Assembly: GCF_003144115.1 (NCBI RefSeq)
Contig: NW_020311998.1
Location: forward strand, 694,581-758,580
From: Tilletiopsis washingtonensis
Taxonomy: Eukaryota; Basidiomycota; Exobasidiomycetes; Entylomatales
Length of the DNA stretch: 64,000 bases
Reading direction: 5' to 3'
Shown: positions 1-12,494 of the stretch, in pieces
Numbering within the stretch: the stretch's first letter is position 1
Layout of the letters: each line of letters opens with the position of its first letter
The notes under the pieces: model-generated
What the model was told of the DNA's origin: nothing
What the model saw: only the letters and a program-made list of their open reading frames with translations
Database searches by the model: none
Position numbers and translations under genes: made by a program

Positions 1-47
1 CCCCCGGGGCCCTCTCGCAATTGGCGGGCGCTCATTTGCATGCGATC

Positions 48-1317
48 TTACTGCGGCAGCTTGAGCTGTAGCTGCTGCAGCAGTCCCCGCAGCAACCGAA
101 TGGTGGAATCGAGGCCCAAGAGCACGCCTTCGTCGGCGCCCTGGCCCTTCGCCACAAACGTGACGTGGGCAAAGTCGATGAGACGCACGTCGAAAACTGG
201 CTGGATCTGCGACGAGTCCGAGGCCGAGTCCTCCTCCTCCTCTTTCTCTTTCTCCTCCTCGGCGGAGGCGTCGACGCGAGTGCCTCGCTGCTCCTCCGGC
301 CTCGCCTCGTCCTCGGCGCTGCTATTTGGCTTCTTGACGCAAAGTGCCTCCCACTTGTCCTCCTTTTGCGCGCGCGCGACGTTCTGCACGAGTCGCTGTG
401 CCTCGCCTTCATACACGATCAACACACTGCCGCCTCGCATGCGCCACTCTACCGCCGCCACTGCGGCGCGCAGCTGCGTCAGCCGCGGAAGGAGGCCGTG
501 CTGCAGTAGCAGGGCCATCGTGGCGCGCGGCAGCGACGAGGTGCGAGTGCGAGTTGGCGACTGCTCCTCCTCGGAGGAGGAGGAGGAGGAGGAGGAGGAG
601 AAGAGGATGGAATCGATGGCAGCGGCGTCCGAGGCAAGAGAGGAGCCGAAGAAATGCCGCATGCCGAGAGGCAGATCGTCGGAGGAGATGGCCTTGCCAA
701 AGGCCTTTGGCATGGCAATGTATTCCTCCTGCTCGCCCGCCGCGCCAGCTTCGCGCGTGCTGCTCGTCGACGTCGACGTCGAAGAGTCGCTCGTCGAATG
801 CGAGGAGGATGATGCATTATCGAAGATCTGTTACGCTTGCCCTATCAGCCCTCAGTCATCTCTCTCTCTCAGGAGAGCAAGGAACACAGAGAGAGAGGCA
901 GCCACTCACTCGCCAGCCAGTCAAGCGCAGGCCATCACTGCCACTCGTGCTCTCTCTGCTCTGCTTCTGCATTCTCTCTCGCTTCTCCTCGCTCGCGCCC
1001 TCGTCCCACAGCTGCGTGCCCAGCTTGACATCGAGCACATTGGCCCGTTTGAACGGCAGTGTCAAGTTCTCCAGCACCAATCCCCGCTCCTCTTGCTTCT
1101 CGGGATGCGGCACGGGCAGCGGCAGGCTGCCGTGGTGCAGCGGCAGGAAGGGGAGGAGAGTGGATGGTAGACGAGAGAGAGAGGCGTAGAAGGCCACCTC
1201 GGCATTCTTGCTGGGCTTGAAAATGAGCCCGGACGCGAGCTGCTGCACGCCGTCGTGCCCGGCCACTTGGGCGGCGAGAGGCGAGAGATGGCCGAGCGAG
1301 GACGCAGAGGTGGCCAT
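48..1317 (-). CDS. ARG82: Inositol polyphosphate multikinase (IPK family)
   Basis: Two exons, complement(48..827, 910..1317), 395 aa. The predicted enzyme phosphorylates inositol phosphates (IP3 to IP5) using ATP, mainly in the nucleus. Visible IPK-family hallmarks are the PxxxDxKxG-type motif NVLDVKLGT (about residues 91-100), a TSGS-LRLTGWR segment before the intron, the motif MPKAFGKAI after it, and IDFAH (about 353-357) followed by a Gly/Leu-rich end, GVLLGLDST. The 82-nt intron has a GTGAGT donor and joins in phase 0 to give TGWR-IFDN, as expected for the family. The chosen ATG (1317) opens directly onto the conserved Pro-Leu-Ala-Gln-Val-Ala-Gly-His start; an upstream in-frame codon at 1350 would add 11 residues. 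Oddity: poly-Ser/Glu insertions, encoded by GGA/CTC repeats, sit between the two conserved blocks. IPMK fits better than IP6 kinase because of the short length. Confidence 0.85.
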
Positions 1318-1710
1318 GGTGGGATGTGCGTGTGAGGCGTAGGGGAGCAAGAGTGCGTGAGCAAGGAGGTGAGAGCTGCACCAGTCAAGGCAACGCCGTC
1401 GCTGGCTGGAGGAGAGGCAGGTGGAGCGTGGCTTGTGGGGAATGGTGGTGGAGGAGCAACGCGAACGTGCACGGGGCGCGCGGCGGCGGGCGCGCTTTTG
1501 CCCGTCTGCTCCGGCAGCGGCGCCCCTCCGGCCCGCGCCGGCGCCGGCTCGGGCGGCTGAACGGCAAGAGAAGCGGCGTCGAGGTCACGCTTCCTTGGCT
1601 TCCACGCGCGGCGCACGTCCTTTCGCCTTCTCTCCTCATCCCCAACCTTCACACACACACCCCTCTGCGCGCACATCGGCGCTCTCACCCTTCTTTGCCC
1701 TCTGGCTGTG
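1318..1710. promoter_or_regulatory. Divergent intergenic region ARG82/PEX6
   Basis: About 390 bp between two divergently oriented start codons, so it must hold both promoters. I see no clear TATA box. A CA-rich tract (ACACACACACC, around 1650) lies shortly before the PEX6 start. Open frames here on both strands look like by-products of high GC. Confidence 0.4.
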
Positions 1711-4700
1711 ATGAGCATCGACGGCGCAGCGCGGCCCGCACAGCCCAGCAGCGCGCGCCGCTGCGTGCGCGTCCGCCCGCTGCGCCGCGCGCTCCAGCAG
1801 CAGCAAGAGGCCTACGCTTCCCCCGCCCTCTTCGCCGAGCTCTGCGCGCCGAGCTCGAGCTTCAGCCGTGCGCCGCACGCCTCGAGCAACGGCGCCGCCA
1901 ATGGCGCGCAGCAAGAGTCGCGGCGCGCGGCAGAGGCAGAGGCAGAGGCAGAGGCAAGGAGCGTCGCCGTGGCCCTCTCGCTGCCCCGCTCCCGGCGTGC
2001 GCCCCTCGTCGTGCTGCTGCGTGAGCTGCCGGCGCCGCAGCAGCAAGAGCTAGAGGCGTGCAGCTCGGACGAGGAGGAGGAGGACTCGTCTGGCGAGCAA
2101 GAACACGTGAGTTGTGTTCGCCCCCCCCCCCCCTCTTTCGTGCCCTGGCTGCCCCTTGCTCATGCTTGCGTGTGGCTGTGTTAAGCACCTCTACCTCGCC
2201 TCCTCTCTTCTGCGCCTCCACTTCGGGCGTACTCGCTGCATTTCGCACCTCGAACTGCGGCGGCACGAGGCGCTGCTCCTCTCGCGCGTCGTGCTGCGCG
2301 CCCTCGACGCGCGCGCCTTTGCGTACGCCAGCGCGCACGCGGCGGCGCTGGGCGCGGCACTGCATGCTCGCCTGCTGCGGCAGGGCGAGGTGCTGCGAGT
2401 GCGAGTGCGGCGCGACGACGACGGCGAAGGCGCGCACAAGTATGAGTACGAGACGCTGATGAGCGAGCCGGTACTGCAAGGCGTGGTGCAGGTTCGCCAA
2501 GAGGAGACGGACACGCAAGTCCTCGTCACGCTCGATGAAGAGGCGGCGGCGAAGCGGGAGCGGCTGGAAACACGTCATGTCGAGGAAGAGGAGAGAGAGG
2601 ACGCGGAGGAGCAGAAGGAGGAGCTGGAGCTGGATGAGGAATCAGAAGAGGAGCAGGAGGAGGAGGAGGAAGGAGACGTGACGATCGACGAGCGCTTTCT
2701 GGCGCATTCCGTTCTGGAGGACTTCGAGCTGCCTCCTCCCTCGTCTGGCGAAGGCCAAGTGCCGATGGACGAAAAGACTGATCAACTCGGCGCCGGTGCT
2801 GCTGCTTCCTCAAGCATCGCTTCCCGCTCCTTCCTCTGCGGCACACTGCTGCACATCTCTCGCACGCTCGAGCGCAGCGCCGTCTTGGCGTCCATCTCGG
2901 CCTGGCGCGAGCGACGACGCGGCGTCTACGACGAGCACTCGCCCGCCTCGTCGTCGTCGTCGTCGTCGGAGGAGGAAGACGTGGATGAAGATCTCTGTCT
3001 TCTTCTCGACGAGCGTGCCTTGGCTGCAGTGGGCGCATTCGAGGGCCAATGGGCCATGGCCGACCTCGTGGGCGTGCAGGGACAGACGCGCCTCGTGCGC
3101 CTCTTCACCGAGATCGACGCGCCTCCTCGCATGCAGGGCGCGCCCACGAGGAGAGCCACAGCTCAAGTGCCGCCGATGCTCTGGCAGAACCTGCACCTCG
3201 ACACCACATTCGATGCCACTTCTTCAAACGCCATGCTCTCGTTGCGTCCACTACGACGTTCTTCGCTCGCCTCCTCCTCCTCCTCCTCCTCAAAGACATC
3301 AGGAGCCACACCATCCTGTCCTCTGCCCCTGCCCTTCGCCGACGCATTGACGATTGCGCGCGTTGCCTCTCCACGCGCCATCAACCGCGCCTACCAGCCG
3401 CTGTTCCTCGAGGCGCTGCGCTGCCACTTTGAGGCGCGCAGACGAGTCGTCAAGCAGGGAGATGTGATTGCCGTGGCGATTGAAGAGGGACGCCTGAGAT
3501 GGACCAGGAAAGTGGACCAGGAGGAAGAGGAGAAGGAGGAGGAGGAAAAGGATGAGGAGAGACTCGTCGAATACGAGTGAGTGGCGCTGACAATCTTGCC
3601 GCATCCCCTCTCGGTCGTGTGCGCCTATCTGCTGACCCCCCCCCCCTCCTTTTTCCTATCACAGTCTGCCCTCCTCAAATTCCGCAGCTCTCGCAACCGG
3701 CATCGTCTACTTTCGCATTGTCGCTCTCACACCCGAGCTGTTCGAGCCCGCCGAAGCATTGCAAAGCACGTCGGCGCAGGCCGATGCCGCACTTTTGCTG
3801 CAAGAAGCCGCACGGCGAGGCGAGTTTGGCTGCGTCGTCGAGACGTCGCTGAGCAAGATGGTGCAAAGTGGAGTCGAACACTGCAAAGTGGCGGATGCGA
3901 TGCAGTGGTTGCAGATTGGTGAGTGTGTGGGGGGGGGGGGGGGGCACGAGGGCGCTGCGGCCAAAGGGAAATGAGGAGCTCGCTGATGCAATGTGTGTGT
4001 GTGTCTGTGCTCCATACAGCGCATGATCTTCCTCGGCGACCAAGCTCCTCCAGCAGCGTCCTCACAGCGCCGCGCAGCAACTACGCCGAGCTTCTCTCCC
4101 TGCTGCACGCCACTCTGCTGCCGCGCGCCGCACAGTACGACCTGCATCTCTCTCTCCTCCTCAAGGGCGCCCGGGGCAGTGGCAAGCGCACGATGGCGCA
4201 CTGGGTCGCCTCGGCGTGCGGCGTGCATGTGTTTGAGATCAGCTGCTTTGAGCTGCTTGGCGACAGCGACGCACGCACTGAAGGCGCCCTGCGAGCCAGA
4301 TTCGAACAGGCAGCAAGCTGTGGACCGGCCATTCTGCTGCTCCGACACGTCGAGGCGTTGGCGCGGAAGAGCCAGGCCATGGAGAGTGGCCAGGAACCGC
4401 CGCTGGTCGCGGCGCTCAAGGACTGCATTGCGCAGCTGCGCAAGGCGACCAAGGCGCAGAAGGGCGACAGAGCTGCGCCGCGCCCAGTGGCAGTCATCGC
4501 CACGACGAGCGAGGCGGAAAAGTGCCCCACTGGAGTGCTCGGGTGCTTCAAGCATGAGATTACGCTCGAGGTAAGCTCGCCCCATGCCCGACCTCTAGCA
4601 TGGGCCACTGCCCCCACCCGCTGACGACCCCTTTCTGCTCAGGCGCCCAACGAGGCAGAGCGACTTGAGATGCTGACGATTGCACTGCGAGGTGCACATC

Positions 4701-6542
4701 TCAGTCCAGATGTCAGCCTCAAGCATCTGGCCACGCAGACGGCCGCGCTTGTCGCGGCGGATCTCGTCGATCTCGTGACGCGCGCCAGGCTGGCCAGCGC
4801 AGAGAGATTGAGGGCGGCTCGGTGAGCTTTGCTCTCGACGATGGCGCAGAAGTGGGGCAGCCAACTGATTCGTACTTTGCGTCTTTGTGCAGTACCCTCT
4901 CGGGCGCTTCTCCAAGCGATGCAGATCTCCAAGCAGCAGGCCTGCCTCTCACCGGCTCCGACTTTGACGTGGCGCTGCAAAAGGCTCGCGCGAGCTACTC
5001 TGAGAGCATTGGCGCGCCAAAGATTCCCAACGTGACGTGGGACGACGTCGGCGGACTGGCGGCCGTCAAGGACGACATTCTCGATACGATTCAGCTGCCG
5101 CTTGAACACCCGGAGCTGTTCAGTGATGGCCTGAAGAAGCGCAGCGGTGAGTCTTGCGCAGCTGGCCACGAGAGGCCTGCGTGGAGTTGGGTCTGACGCG
5201 CGCGTGTGGCTCGCCAGGCATTCTGCTCTACGGCCCGCCCGGCACGGGCAAGACGCTCTTGGCCAAAGCAGTCGCCACGTCCTGTTCGCTCAACTTCTTC
5301 AGCGTCAAGGGTCCCGAGCTGCTCAACATGTACATTGGCGAGTCGGAGGCCAATGTGCGGCGCGTCTTTCAGCGTGCGCGCGACGCCAAGCCGTGCGTCA
5401 TCTTCTTCGACGAGCTCGACAGCGTGGCGCCCAAGCGCGGCAACCAGGGCGACTCGGGCGGCGTCATGGACCGCATCGTCAGCCAGCTCCTCGCGGAGCT
5501 CGACGGCATGGCGGGCAGCGCCGAGGGCAGCGATGTGTTTGTCATTGGCGCCACGAATCGCCCCGACTTGCTCGATCCCGCACTCCTCCGTCCTGGCCGG
5601 TGCGTTTCACCCCTTGCCCAAGCCCATCGTGCCGTGCCCTGCACATCCACTCACCTCCCGCGCCCCCCCCCCCCCTTCAGCTTCGATCGCATGCTCTACC
5701 TCTCCGTCGCCGAAACACATGCGGCGCAGCTCAACATCCTGCAGGCCCTGACGCGCAAGTTCAAGCTTGACGCCGACGTCGGTGACTTGCAAGTGATCGC
5801 CGAGCAGTGCCCCTTCAACCTCACGGGCGCAGACTTCTACGCCCTGGCCAGCGATGCCATGCTCAAGGCCATGACGCGCAAGGCGTCGCAAGTCGATCGC
5901 CGCATTGGTGCGTGGTTGCTCGAGCTCCCCTCTGCCCCCTTCGTGTAGCTCGCGGCTGACTCTCTGCTTACGCCTGGGGCGTCGACAGAGGAACTCAACG
6001 CGCGGCCGCCGCCATACGCCCATCCTCATCCCCTGACGCCGCAGTTCTACCTCGCCGAACTCGCCGCGCCCGCCGAGCTCGAGGTGCTCGTCTCGCGTGC
6101 CGACTTTGAGGGCGCACTGCAGGAGCTGGTGCCCAGCGTCAGCGAGCAGGAGATGGCGCACTACCGCGACGTGCAGGCAAAGTTCTCCAAGCCGCCCGCA
6201 GAGCGCGAGGAGCAGCAGGCGTCGGCGTCGAGCGAGGCGAGGCAGCGGCACGATGGCAAGGCGCCGAGCAAGGGAGAGGAGAGACAGAGGGCACAAGAGA
6301 TGCTCAGACAGCTGGGCTACGACATCACAAGTCACGCAGCGACGGCACCGCCCATCAGCAACGGCTCGAGCAACCCGCATGCCTCGCGCACCAACGGCAC
6401 TGGGCCTGCGGCCGCCGCTCCGGCACAGGACCCCACCGCGGCGCAGCCACACGGTTCCGCGGCAGAGAAGCAGCGAGCCTCGTCGCCTGCGCAGGAAGAC
6501 GCAAAGGGCAAAGGCAAAGGCAAGGCGCGTGCGTTGGACTGA
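1711..6542 (+). CDS. PEX6: Peroxin-6, type II AAA+ ATPase
   Basis: Nine exons: 1711-2106, 2186-3576, 3665-3918, 4020-4570, 4643-4821, 4893-5146, 5218-5599, 5681-5907, 5989-6542; about 1395 aa. With PEX1 it extracts the ubiquitinated receptor PEX5 from the peroxisome membrane. The D2 ATPase is canonical: Walker A GPPGTGKT near residue 1015, Walker [10 protein letters not shown] near 1070, SRH-type [19 protein letters not shown], then [10 protein letters not shown] and a Pex6-like tail ([17 protein letters not shown]). The D1 domain has GARGSGKR near residue 730, but its Walker B position reads [11 protein letters not shown] with no Asp-Glu, matching the known inactive D1 of Pex6. The start is the first ATG; the N-terminus (to about residue 650) is weakly conserved and carries acidic repeats, making the protein longer than the usual 1000-1200 aa. 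Every junction keeps frame. Introns 1, 2, 3 and 7 contain long C or G runs next to splice sites. Confidence 0.92.
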
Positions 6543-6756
6543 ACGCCTGGCGACCCTTCGCGCTGCTGTCTCGCTCTCTCTCCCTCTCTCTCAATCTGCA
6601 ATGCTCATGCCGCTGCATGTCTGCGCTCTGCGCTCTGAGCTCGCTCGTCGTGTGGAGAGGCACGGCAAGGCATCTATGATTGTAATCGTCGCTAGGCATC
6701 GCACCGGCCCTCCTCTCGGACTCCCCCTCTCTCCCTCCGCAGCTCCGTCCATGTAC

Positions 6757-7463
6757 CTAGAGCATGCCGTCCAGCACATCCTTGCCGCGTCTCTTGCTCG
6801 CCGGCGCCTGTTGCGGCGTGAACGCGTAGTCGGAGAGCAGATCGTCCAGCACGCCTCCCAGCGTGCCTTTCGAGGCGGGCGTGGCGGAGAGGGCCGCGGC
6901 GCGCGACGACGAGGAAGAAGAGGAGAGGCCGCCGAGAATGAGAGCGCGCAGCTCGGAGGGAGAGAGAGGAGCGCTGGACGAGGAGGAGGAGGAGGACTTT
7001 GAGGGAGACGCAGAGCCAGACTCAGTCGGCTTCTGAAGGAGAGGGAGAGAGAAAGAGGATCAGAGTCAGCTCCTGCCCCTTTTTCTTCCCCTCGCTCGCA
7101 GCTCGCGAACTTGCCGTGGAGGCAGGAGAACTCACCTTTGCTCCGCCGACGGGCGCACCACCGAGCGCCGCCACGCCTCCATGTGCCTCCTTGAACGTTC
7201 CCGTCGGACTCTTTGCCTTTCCCAGATGCGCCAAGACATCGCCCTTGGTCAGCATGCCCCTCACTCCCGTGCCCTTCACCTCTGAGCCCTTGACGCCCGA
7301 CTCGGCAAGCAGACGCGCCACGCTCGGGAAGATGCGTCTGTGGTTGTCCGAGGAAGGAGGCGACGTCGAGGAGGCCGAGGAAGGAGAGGCGACGGCAGAG
7401 CCAGAGGCATTGCCGGCCGATGCTTGGGCACGAGGCTTCTCCTGCGCCACAGGCGCCTCTGGC

Positions 7464-7513
<50 letters not shown>

Positions 7514-8345
7514 GCTGCTGCTGCTGCTCTCTTGCTTCGCCTCCTCCTTCTTGCTCTCCGTGGCCTCGCCACTGGGCACTTGGATGTTGCTGAGATCATC
7601 GCCCTCCTCGGCAAGCATGGCAATGACGTCGCCGACCTGGACATTCTTGGCGCCGGCCTCGACGACGACCTGGCCAAACACTCCGTCGTCGGGAGCCTCG
7701 ACGTCCATCGTGGCTTTGTCCGTCTCCTGCAAGCCACATGAAGAAGAGGAAGGCAAGGCGAGTCAGTCACTGTGGCAGGGACTGACACAGGTTGAGGCAG
7801 TTGGCAGCAAGGGAGCAGAGCTCTGCGACGCAGGCACTTGGACCAGCCGGAGGGCACGCCCACGCTTTCGATGCGTGAGGCACGGCAGGCACGAAGCAGC
7901 GCCGCACGTCGGCTGCAACACCAAGCGAGCACATGCAGCCGCAGAGGGGGGGGGGGGGGCAAGAGAGTCCGAGCTGCTGCGTGCCTCCTCTGCCCTACGT
8001 GCGAGTTGCCTGAGGAGCAGCGTGTGGCAGCGACGTGCGCGCCTTTCTGCAGTGCCTTTTCGGCATCGCAGCGCAGTTGTGCGCCATGCACGCTTGCCCC
8101 CCCCCTCCCCTATCTCCTGCAAAACTCACAATCTCCAGGATGACATCGCCGGCACTGAATGCATCGCCGGGCCCGAGTGCCCAGCGCGCAATGCCGCCCT
8201 CGGTCATGGTGGGACTCATGGCTGGCATGACGAGGGGCGTGATGCGTGCGCGCACGGCGCTCGTGCTCAGCGCACGCGCACGGGCGCACGCGGCGCTGCT
8301 GGCGGCGCGCGAGAGAGGGAGCAGCGAGGAGCGCAGGAGCGACAT
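6757..8345 (-). CDS. PDX1: Pyruvate dehydrogenase complex protein X (E3-binding protein)
   Basis: Three exons, complement(6757..7032, 7136..7726, 8130..8345), 360 aa. It tethers E3 (lipoamide dehydrogenase) to the E2 core of mitochondrial pyruvate dehydrogenase. The sequence shows a basic, Ser/Ala-rich presequence, then a lipoyl domain (VMPAMSPTMTEGGIARW, with the lipoyl-lysine segment ETDKATMDVEAP), a poly-Ser linker, a peripheral-subunit-binding domain (IFPSVARLLAESGVKGSEV, then GTGVRGMLTKGDVLAHL) and a short C-terminal tail. There is no E2 catalytic acetyltransferase domain (no HHxxxDG), which separates it from LAT1. The lipoyl Lys lies at the start of exon 2, joined in phase 0. Its 3' end faces PEX6 about 210 bp away. 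Confidence 0.88.
7464..7530. repeat. CTG/AGC trinucleotide microsatellite inside PDX1
   Basis: About 20 tandem CTG (plus strand) units with one CTACTG interruption near 7500. On the coding strand they read as a run of Ser in the linker between the lipoyl and E3-binding domains, so length changes should be tolerated. Confidence 0.9.
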
Positions 8346-8955
8346 GGCTGCCGAAAGTGCAAGATGGTGGTGGTGGTAGGGAAGGAGTGCAGCGCCAGGG
8401 CAGGGCAGGGCGATGAGCCTGATGAGTGGCCCAGGCACGGCGTGCGGCGGCCACCGGTCCGGCGCCGAACTTCTGTCTTGGGCGCTGCGCCTGCACCTCT
8501 GAAGCTGCGCCCGCGCCCCAACTTCGGCGCGTGGGAACCAGCGCGGCGCGGTGACCGAGCGCGCGGCTGCGCTCCCCCGTGAGGCTTCACGCTGCTTGCA
8601 CCGAGCATCAAGCATCGTGAGACAACCTTGCCACTGTTAACCCTCTCCGCTGGTGCAGCTTCATGCGGAGGGCGCCTCGCGCAACATCGCACAGCCAACA
8701 CGCGAGGTCAAGCGAGAGAGAGTGTGTGACTGCGCAAGGAGGGCGCGACTAGTAGAGGGGGACAGTGGGGATGCGCACGTCGTCTGCAGCGCGCGTGCAC
8801 AGACGTAAAGAGAGAAAGAGGCATGCACGGGGACAAGTGTGTGGACGGAGTGTGAGGGGCCGAGGCATGTCGCCGGAGAGCTCATAGCAAGCTCCGCATA
8901 GCCCCCCCTTCTCTTTGCAGCCCCCGCCACTCCCTTCCCCTTAGACCGCACACAC
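8346..8955. other. Intergenic, PDX1 promoter and SIP5-like 3' flank
   Basis: About 610 bp between two minus-strand genes. It should contain the PDX1 promoter. I see no RNA gene and no ORF with recognisable protein features. Confidence 0.4.
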
Positions 8956-11396
8956 TCAGCGCAACGGACTCTGTCCCGGCGCCGGCGATCCCGGCGGACT
9001 CGCAAGGCGTCGGAACGGGTTGTTCGGGTTCGTCCCCACGCGACTGGGCGAGGCGGGTGCGCTTTGCGGCGGCGCACTCGCCATGCCGCTCCTCGGCGTC
9101 TGCGTCGTCGGGAGAGGCGCCTGGTTGCGCGTCGTGCCATCGGCAAAGGCGGCACGAGTGGGCTGGCTAGGCACGGCGGAGCCGCCGAGCGCAATGGGCA
9201 CGCCCTCTACGAGCTCCGCCAGCTCGGCGAGCGTGGCGTCGGAGAGACCCAGTTGACGTGCATCGAGGGGCTGCGGCTGCGCCTGCGCAGGCTGCGGCTG
9301 CAGCTGCGCGGGCTCAGAAGGCGAGGCAGAGCTACTGCTTGCCACGTCCGCGCGCGCGGAAGAGGATGCAGTGAGATGGGAAGAAGACCGAGTGCTTGCT
9401 GGAGGCTGAGGCGTCGTCGGCGAGGCTGGCGTGCGCGAGGAGCGCTGCTGTGCTGGAGAACTTGGCACGGCCGCAGTCGCAGCGCTGTGGCTCGAGGGAG
9501 AAGCCGCCGCGGCAGATTGTGCAGAAGAGGAGGAGGAGGAGGAGGAGGAGGCGGCGGCGGCAGCAGCAGCGGCCTTGGATGCGGCAGCTTGACGACGTTG
9601 TTGCTCTTCGTGCTCTAGCAAGGAGAGGCGCATGGCTTCCATCATCATGATCTGCGCGTGCGAAGAAGGGCAGGATGAGTCTCGTTGCACGACACATGCG
9701 CTGCTTTGCCCATCGGTTCCATGCGTCGGGGAGAACCTCACTCACCTCCTCCATGTCCGGTCCATCGCCCAACAGTGCAGCCTGCAATCGCCTCCTTCTC
9801 GAGCTCGAGCTCGTTGCGCCCGCAGCCTCCTCTCTTCCCCACCGCTCTCCCTCGCGCAGGATAATGGCTCCGCCCGCTCCCTCGCCCTGTGGCAGATCCG
9901 CGCCGACGCGCGAAGAGCTGACGCCGATGGGAATCAGACGCTCGCCGACTTGACGCATGATGATGCGTCGGTTGGCGCGCCGGGCGAGCGTGGCGAGCGC
10001 CGAGGCGAGCTTCGCCTCCCAGTCTGGACGAATGTCGTCTTGCAGTGAGAGAGAGAGAGAAAGCGCGTCAATGAATGGGGGCAAGAGGCAAGGCAGCCGA
10101 TGGAACACTGTGCAAGCAAGAGCGAAGGCAGCGCAGCCTCGGTGGGACCTTGGCCATCAGGGGTGGCAGCACAGCGTTGCCAGTCTCTGCAGAGCGCTGC
10201 CGCCACGAGTACAGCACAAACAGCGTCCACAGGCAGCATGCGCTAATGAGCATCACACCTGCGTCGTGCTGCTGGCTCGCGGTCTGCCAACCGTGTGACC
10301 TGTGGAGGAGGCGCCCGTCTCCGCCAACGAGGCGAGCGCATCCGTCCAGAGAGTGACGCGACCTCATGCCCTTCTTCTGCTACCAGCCACCTCTCGATGA
10401 AGCCCCTTACGCTTCTCGCCTGCGAGACGAGACTACGAGGCACACAAAGACACTCACCGATCCAGACGACATCCTCCTCCGTCTTGCCCTCCTCCACCTC
10501 GACCTTTCTGCCCGCCGCTGCCTTTTCCGCAATGTCCTTTGCCTCTCTGGCGCTCGTCTCCTCCTCCTTGCCATGTCCCTGCGTGTAGCGCACGCCAAAT
10601 GGCGGCGTCATGCAGTACGGACACGCCGCCGGCTCCGAGGAGGGCGGGTTGGTGTGCGAGGGATCGAGGCGCTTGATCTGCACAAAACATTCGCTGCACA
10701 TGGGCTGAATGCAGCAGCGCGTGCGGTTGATGCGCGCCGGGTATGTCTGGGGGCAGTGGGCTTGCGTCAGCCTCGGCGGCGGGCCAGCGCATGCAAGGCG
10801 CAAGGATCTGGCTGCGTGCTGGCTTGCCCCGCGCGGCCGCCGAGACGGAAAAGGCGAGGGCCCAGCAGGAGCAAGCAAGGAGAAGAGGCCCGACGCACCA
10901 GAAAGCAAATGGGACATTCCTCGCTTCCCTCGGGCTCCTCGGTGCCCGGCAGCGGCTTGTAGAACGGCGCCAGGCGCTTCTTGAGGATCTGGGCGCGCAC
11001 GACGAGACGGTGATAGTCGTGCGGAGCTTCGGGGTAGACGCCTTGCGGCACCACGTGGCCCTCGATCGTCTCGGCGTCGGATGCGGACGGGGCAGGCAGA
11101 GTGGGCTGCGCGAGCGAAGGCGGCAGGTGGCCGAGGGCGAAGTCGGCCGCGGGCACGGTGGAGAGGGAAGGCGAGACTGGCCGAGCTGGCGACGAAGAAG
11201 AAGGGCCGGCGCTGGAGGCGCCATCCCGACTGCTGCCGCCGCCGCCGCCGCCGCCGAGGGAGAGATGCAGGTTGTGGAAGCCACTGCCGCCGCCGCTGCG
11301 CCGCTGCTCGCGCTGCTCGCGCTGCTCCGAGCCTTCGCCTCCGCCCGCGCCGAGGCCGGGCGGAGAGTCGAGGGGACGCGTGGAGGATTGACCCAT
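8956..11396 (-). CDS. SIP5: SIP5-like zinc-finger (RING-type) protein
   Basis: Four exons, complement(8956..9651, 9746..10038, 10458..10746, 10899..11396), 591 aa. It resembles fungal Sip5, a Snf1/Glc7-interacting protein implicated in glucose signalling in yeast. Conserved core: a [20 protein letters not shown] segment, then the metal-binding half [18 protein letters not shown] with [10 protein letters not shown], and the second half [13 protein letters not shown]. Next comes a helical block ([19 protein letters not shown]) and an [17 protein letters not shown] helix. The C-terminal third is Ala/Ser/Pro/Gln low complexity. The zinc-ligand region is split by an intron exactly after ICFL, and splicing restores it in phase 0. 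The start at 11396 (MGQSST) is the first ATG after a long GC-rich leader. MGxxS is a possible N-myristoylation signal, inferred only. Confidence 0.82.
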
Positions 11397-12494
11397 GCGC
11401 TGCTGCTGCTTGCGTGCGAGGTGCGTGCGAGGTGGCCGGCGGCGGCGGCGGAGGCGGCGGCGCTGAGGCTGCGCCTGGGACTGCGCACGAGCGTGCGGCC
11501 GGGAGAGGCGAGAGGAGTGCGACGAGGTGGAGGAGGGGGGGAGCGAGGTAGCAAGGAAGGAGGTGCGGAGTTGAGGGCGTGCAATCAAGAAGCAAGCGAG
11601 GCGCTCGCTGCGGTGTGCTGCTGCTGGTGCTGAGGATTCGACGATGCGCTCGCTGCACGCTGGCTGACTCGAGGACGAGGGGCTGTGGAGGGCAGCGAGG
11701 CGCCGCTGAGCCCTGCCGGCACGGCACGCGGCTCGATGCGGCGCGTGACTGACTGCGCGCGCCGGCTGCGAGATCTCGCGCATCGCTGCGCCGGCGCCCG
11801 CGGCGCGCGCGCGCGCGCGCGGCACGGTAGCCGTGTGCCGCCGGCAGCGCCTCAGCGGGCGCAGCGGTGGAGCGGGCGGCGCGGACAAGAGACGCAGCGA
11901 GCGCGGCGATCGTCGTCGCCCTTGCCTGCTGTGCTCGCCTGGCCGAACTCTTCGTTCTCGCGCGCTCAAGCGGCAGCAGCATAGTCGTGCTTGGTCTGCA
12001 GGGAGCCGCGACGCCAGGCGCAGGACAGGGCTGCTGACGATGGGAGGGCCGGGCGCGAGCAGCTGGCGCGCCACGACGGCCGCCAGACGCGCGCGCGAGG
12101 GCGTGCCATCTGCGGCATCGACTTGCCCCTCGGGCCACTTGCTCCTGCTTCGCAAGGCAGAGCAGCAAGCACGGCTCCTCTCTTCACATCCATCTGCGTC
12201 TCAGCGCATCTTGCGTCCACCTCGATGCTGTCTTGAGAGCCTCGCAAGCGTGCGCTCAGAGGCGCGCACAAGTGCGATGCGCGCCTCGCTCTCGGTGCGG
12301 CCTCGACGCGCACGTGACGCACGCCGCGCCGGCGCTGGCCGGACCATCGCTGGCAGCGGCGCGCGCGGCGCGGCGGCGGCGTGCGGCGCTCGAGCTTCGC
12401 GCGGCGTGGCGCCGCTGCCTGCTGGGCCTTGGCAGCGCGTGGCCAGCTTCTTCCCCTCATCCACCCCCCCCTTCCACCTCTTGCCTCTCCGATC
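11397..12494. promoter_or_regulatory. Divergent intergenic region SIP5/ATP14
   Basis: About 1.1 kb of very GC-rich sequence between divergent genes, including a (GC)n-like run near 11803-11820. ORFs in all frames are Arg/Ala/Ser-rich with no recognisable domain. It presumably carries both promoters. Confidence 0.4.
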
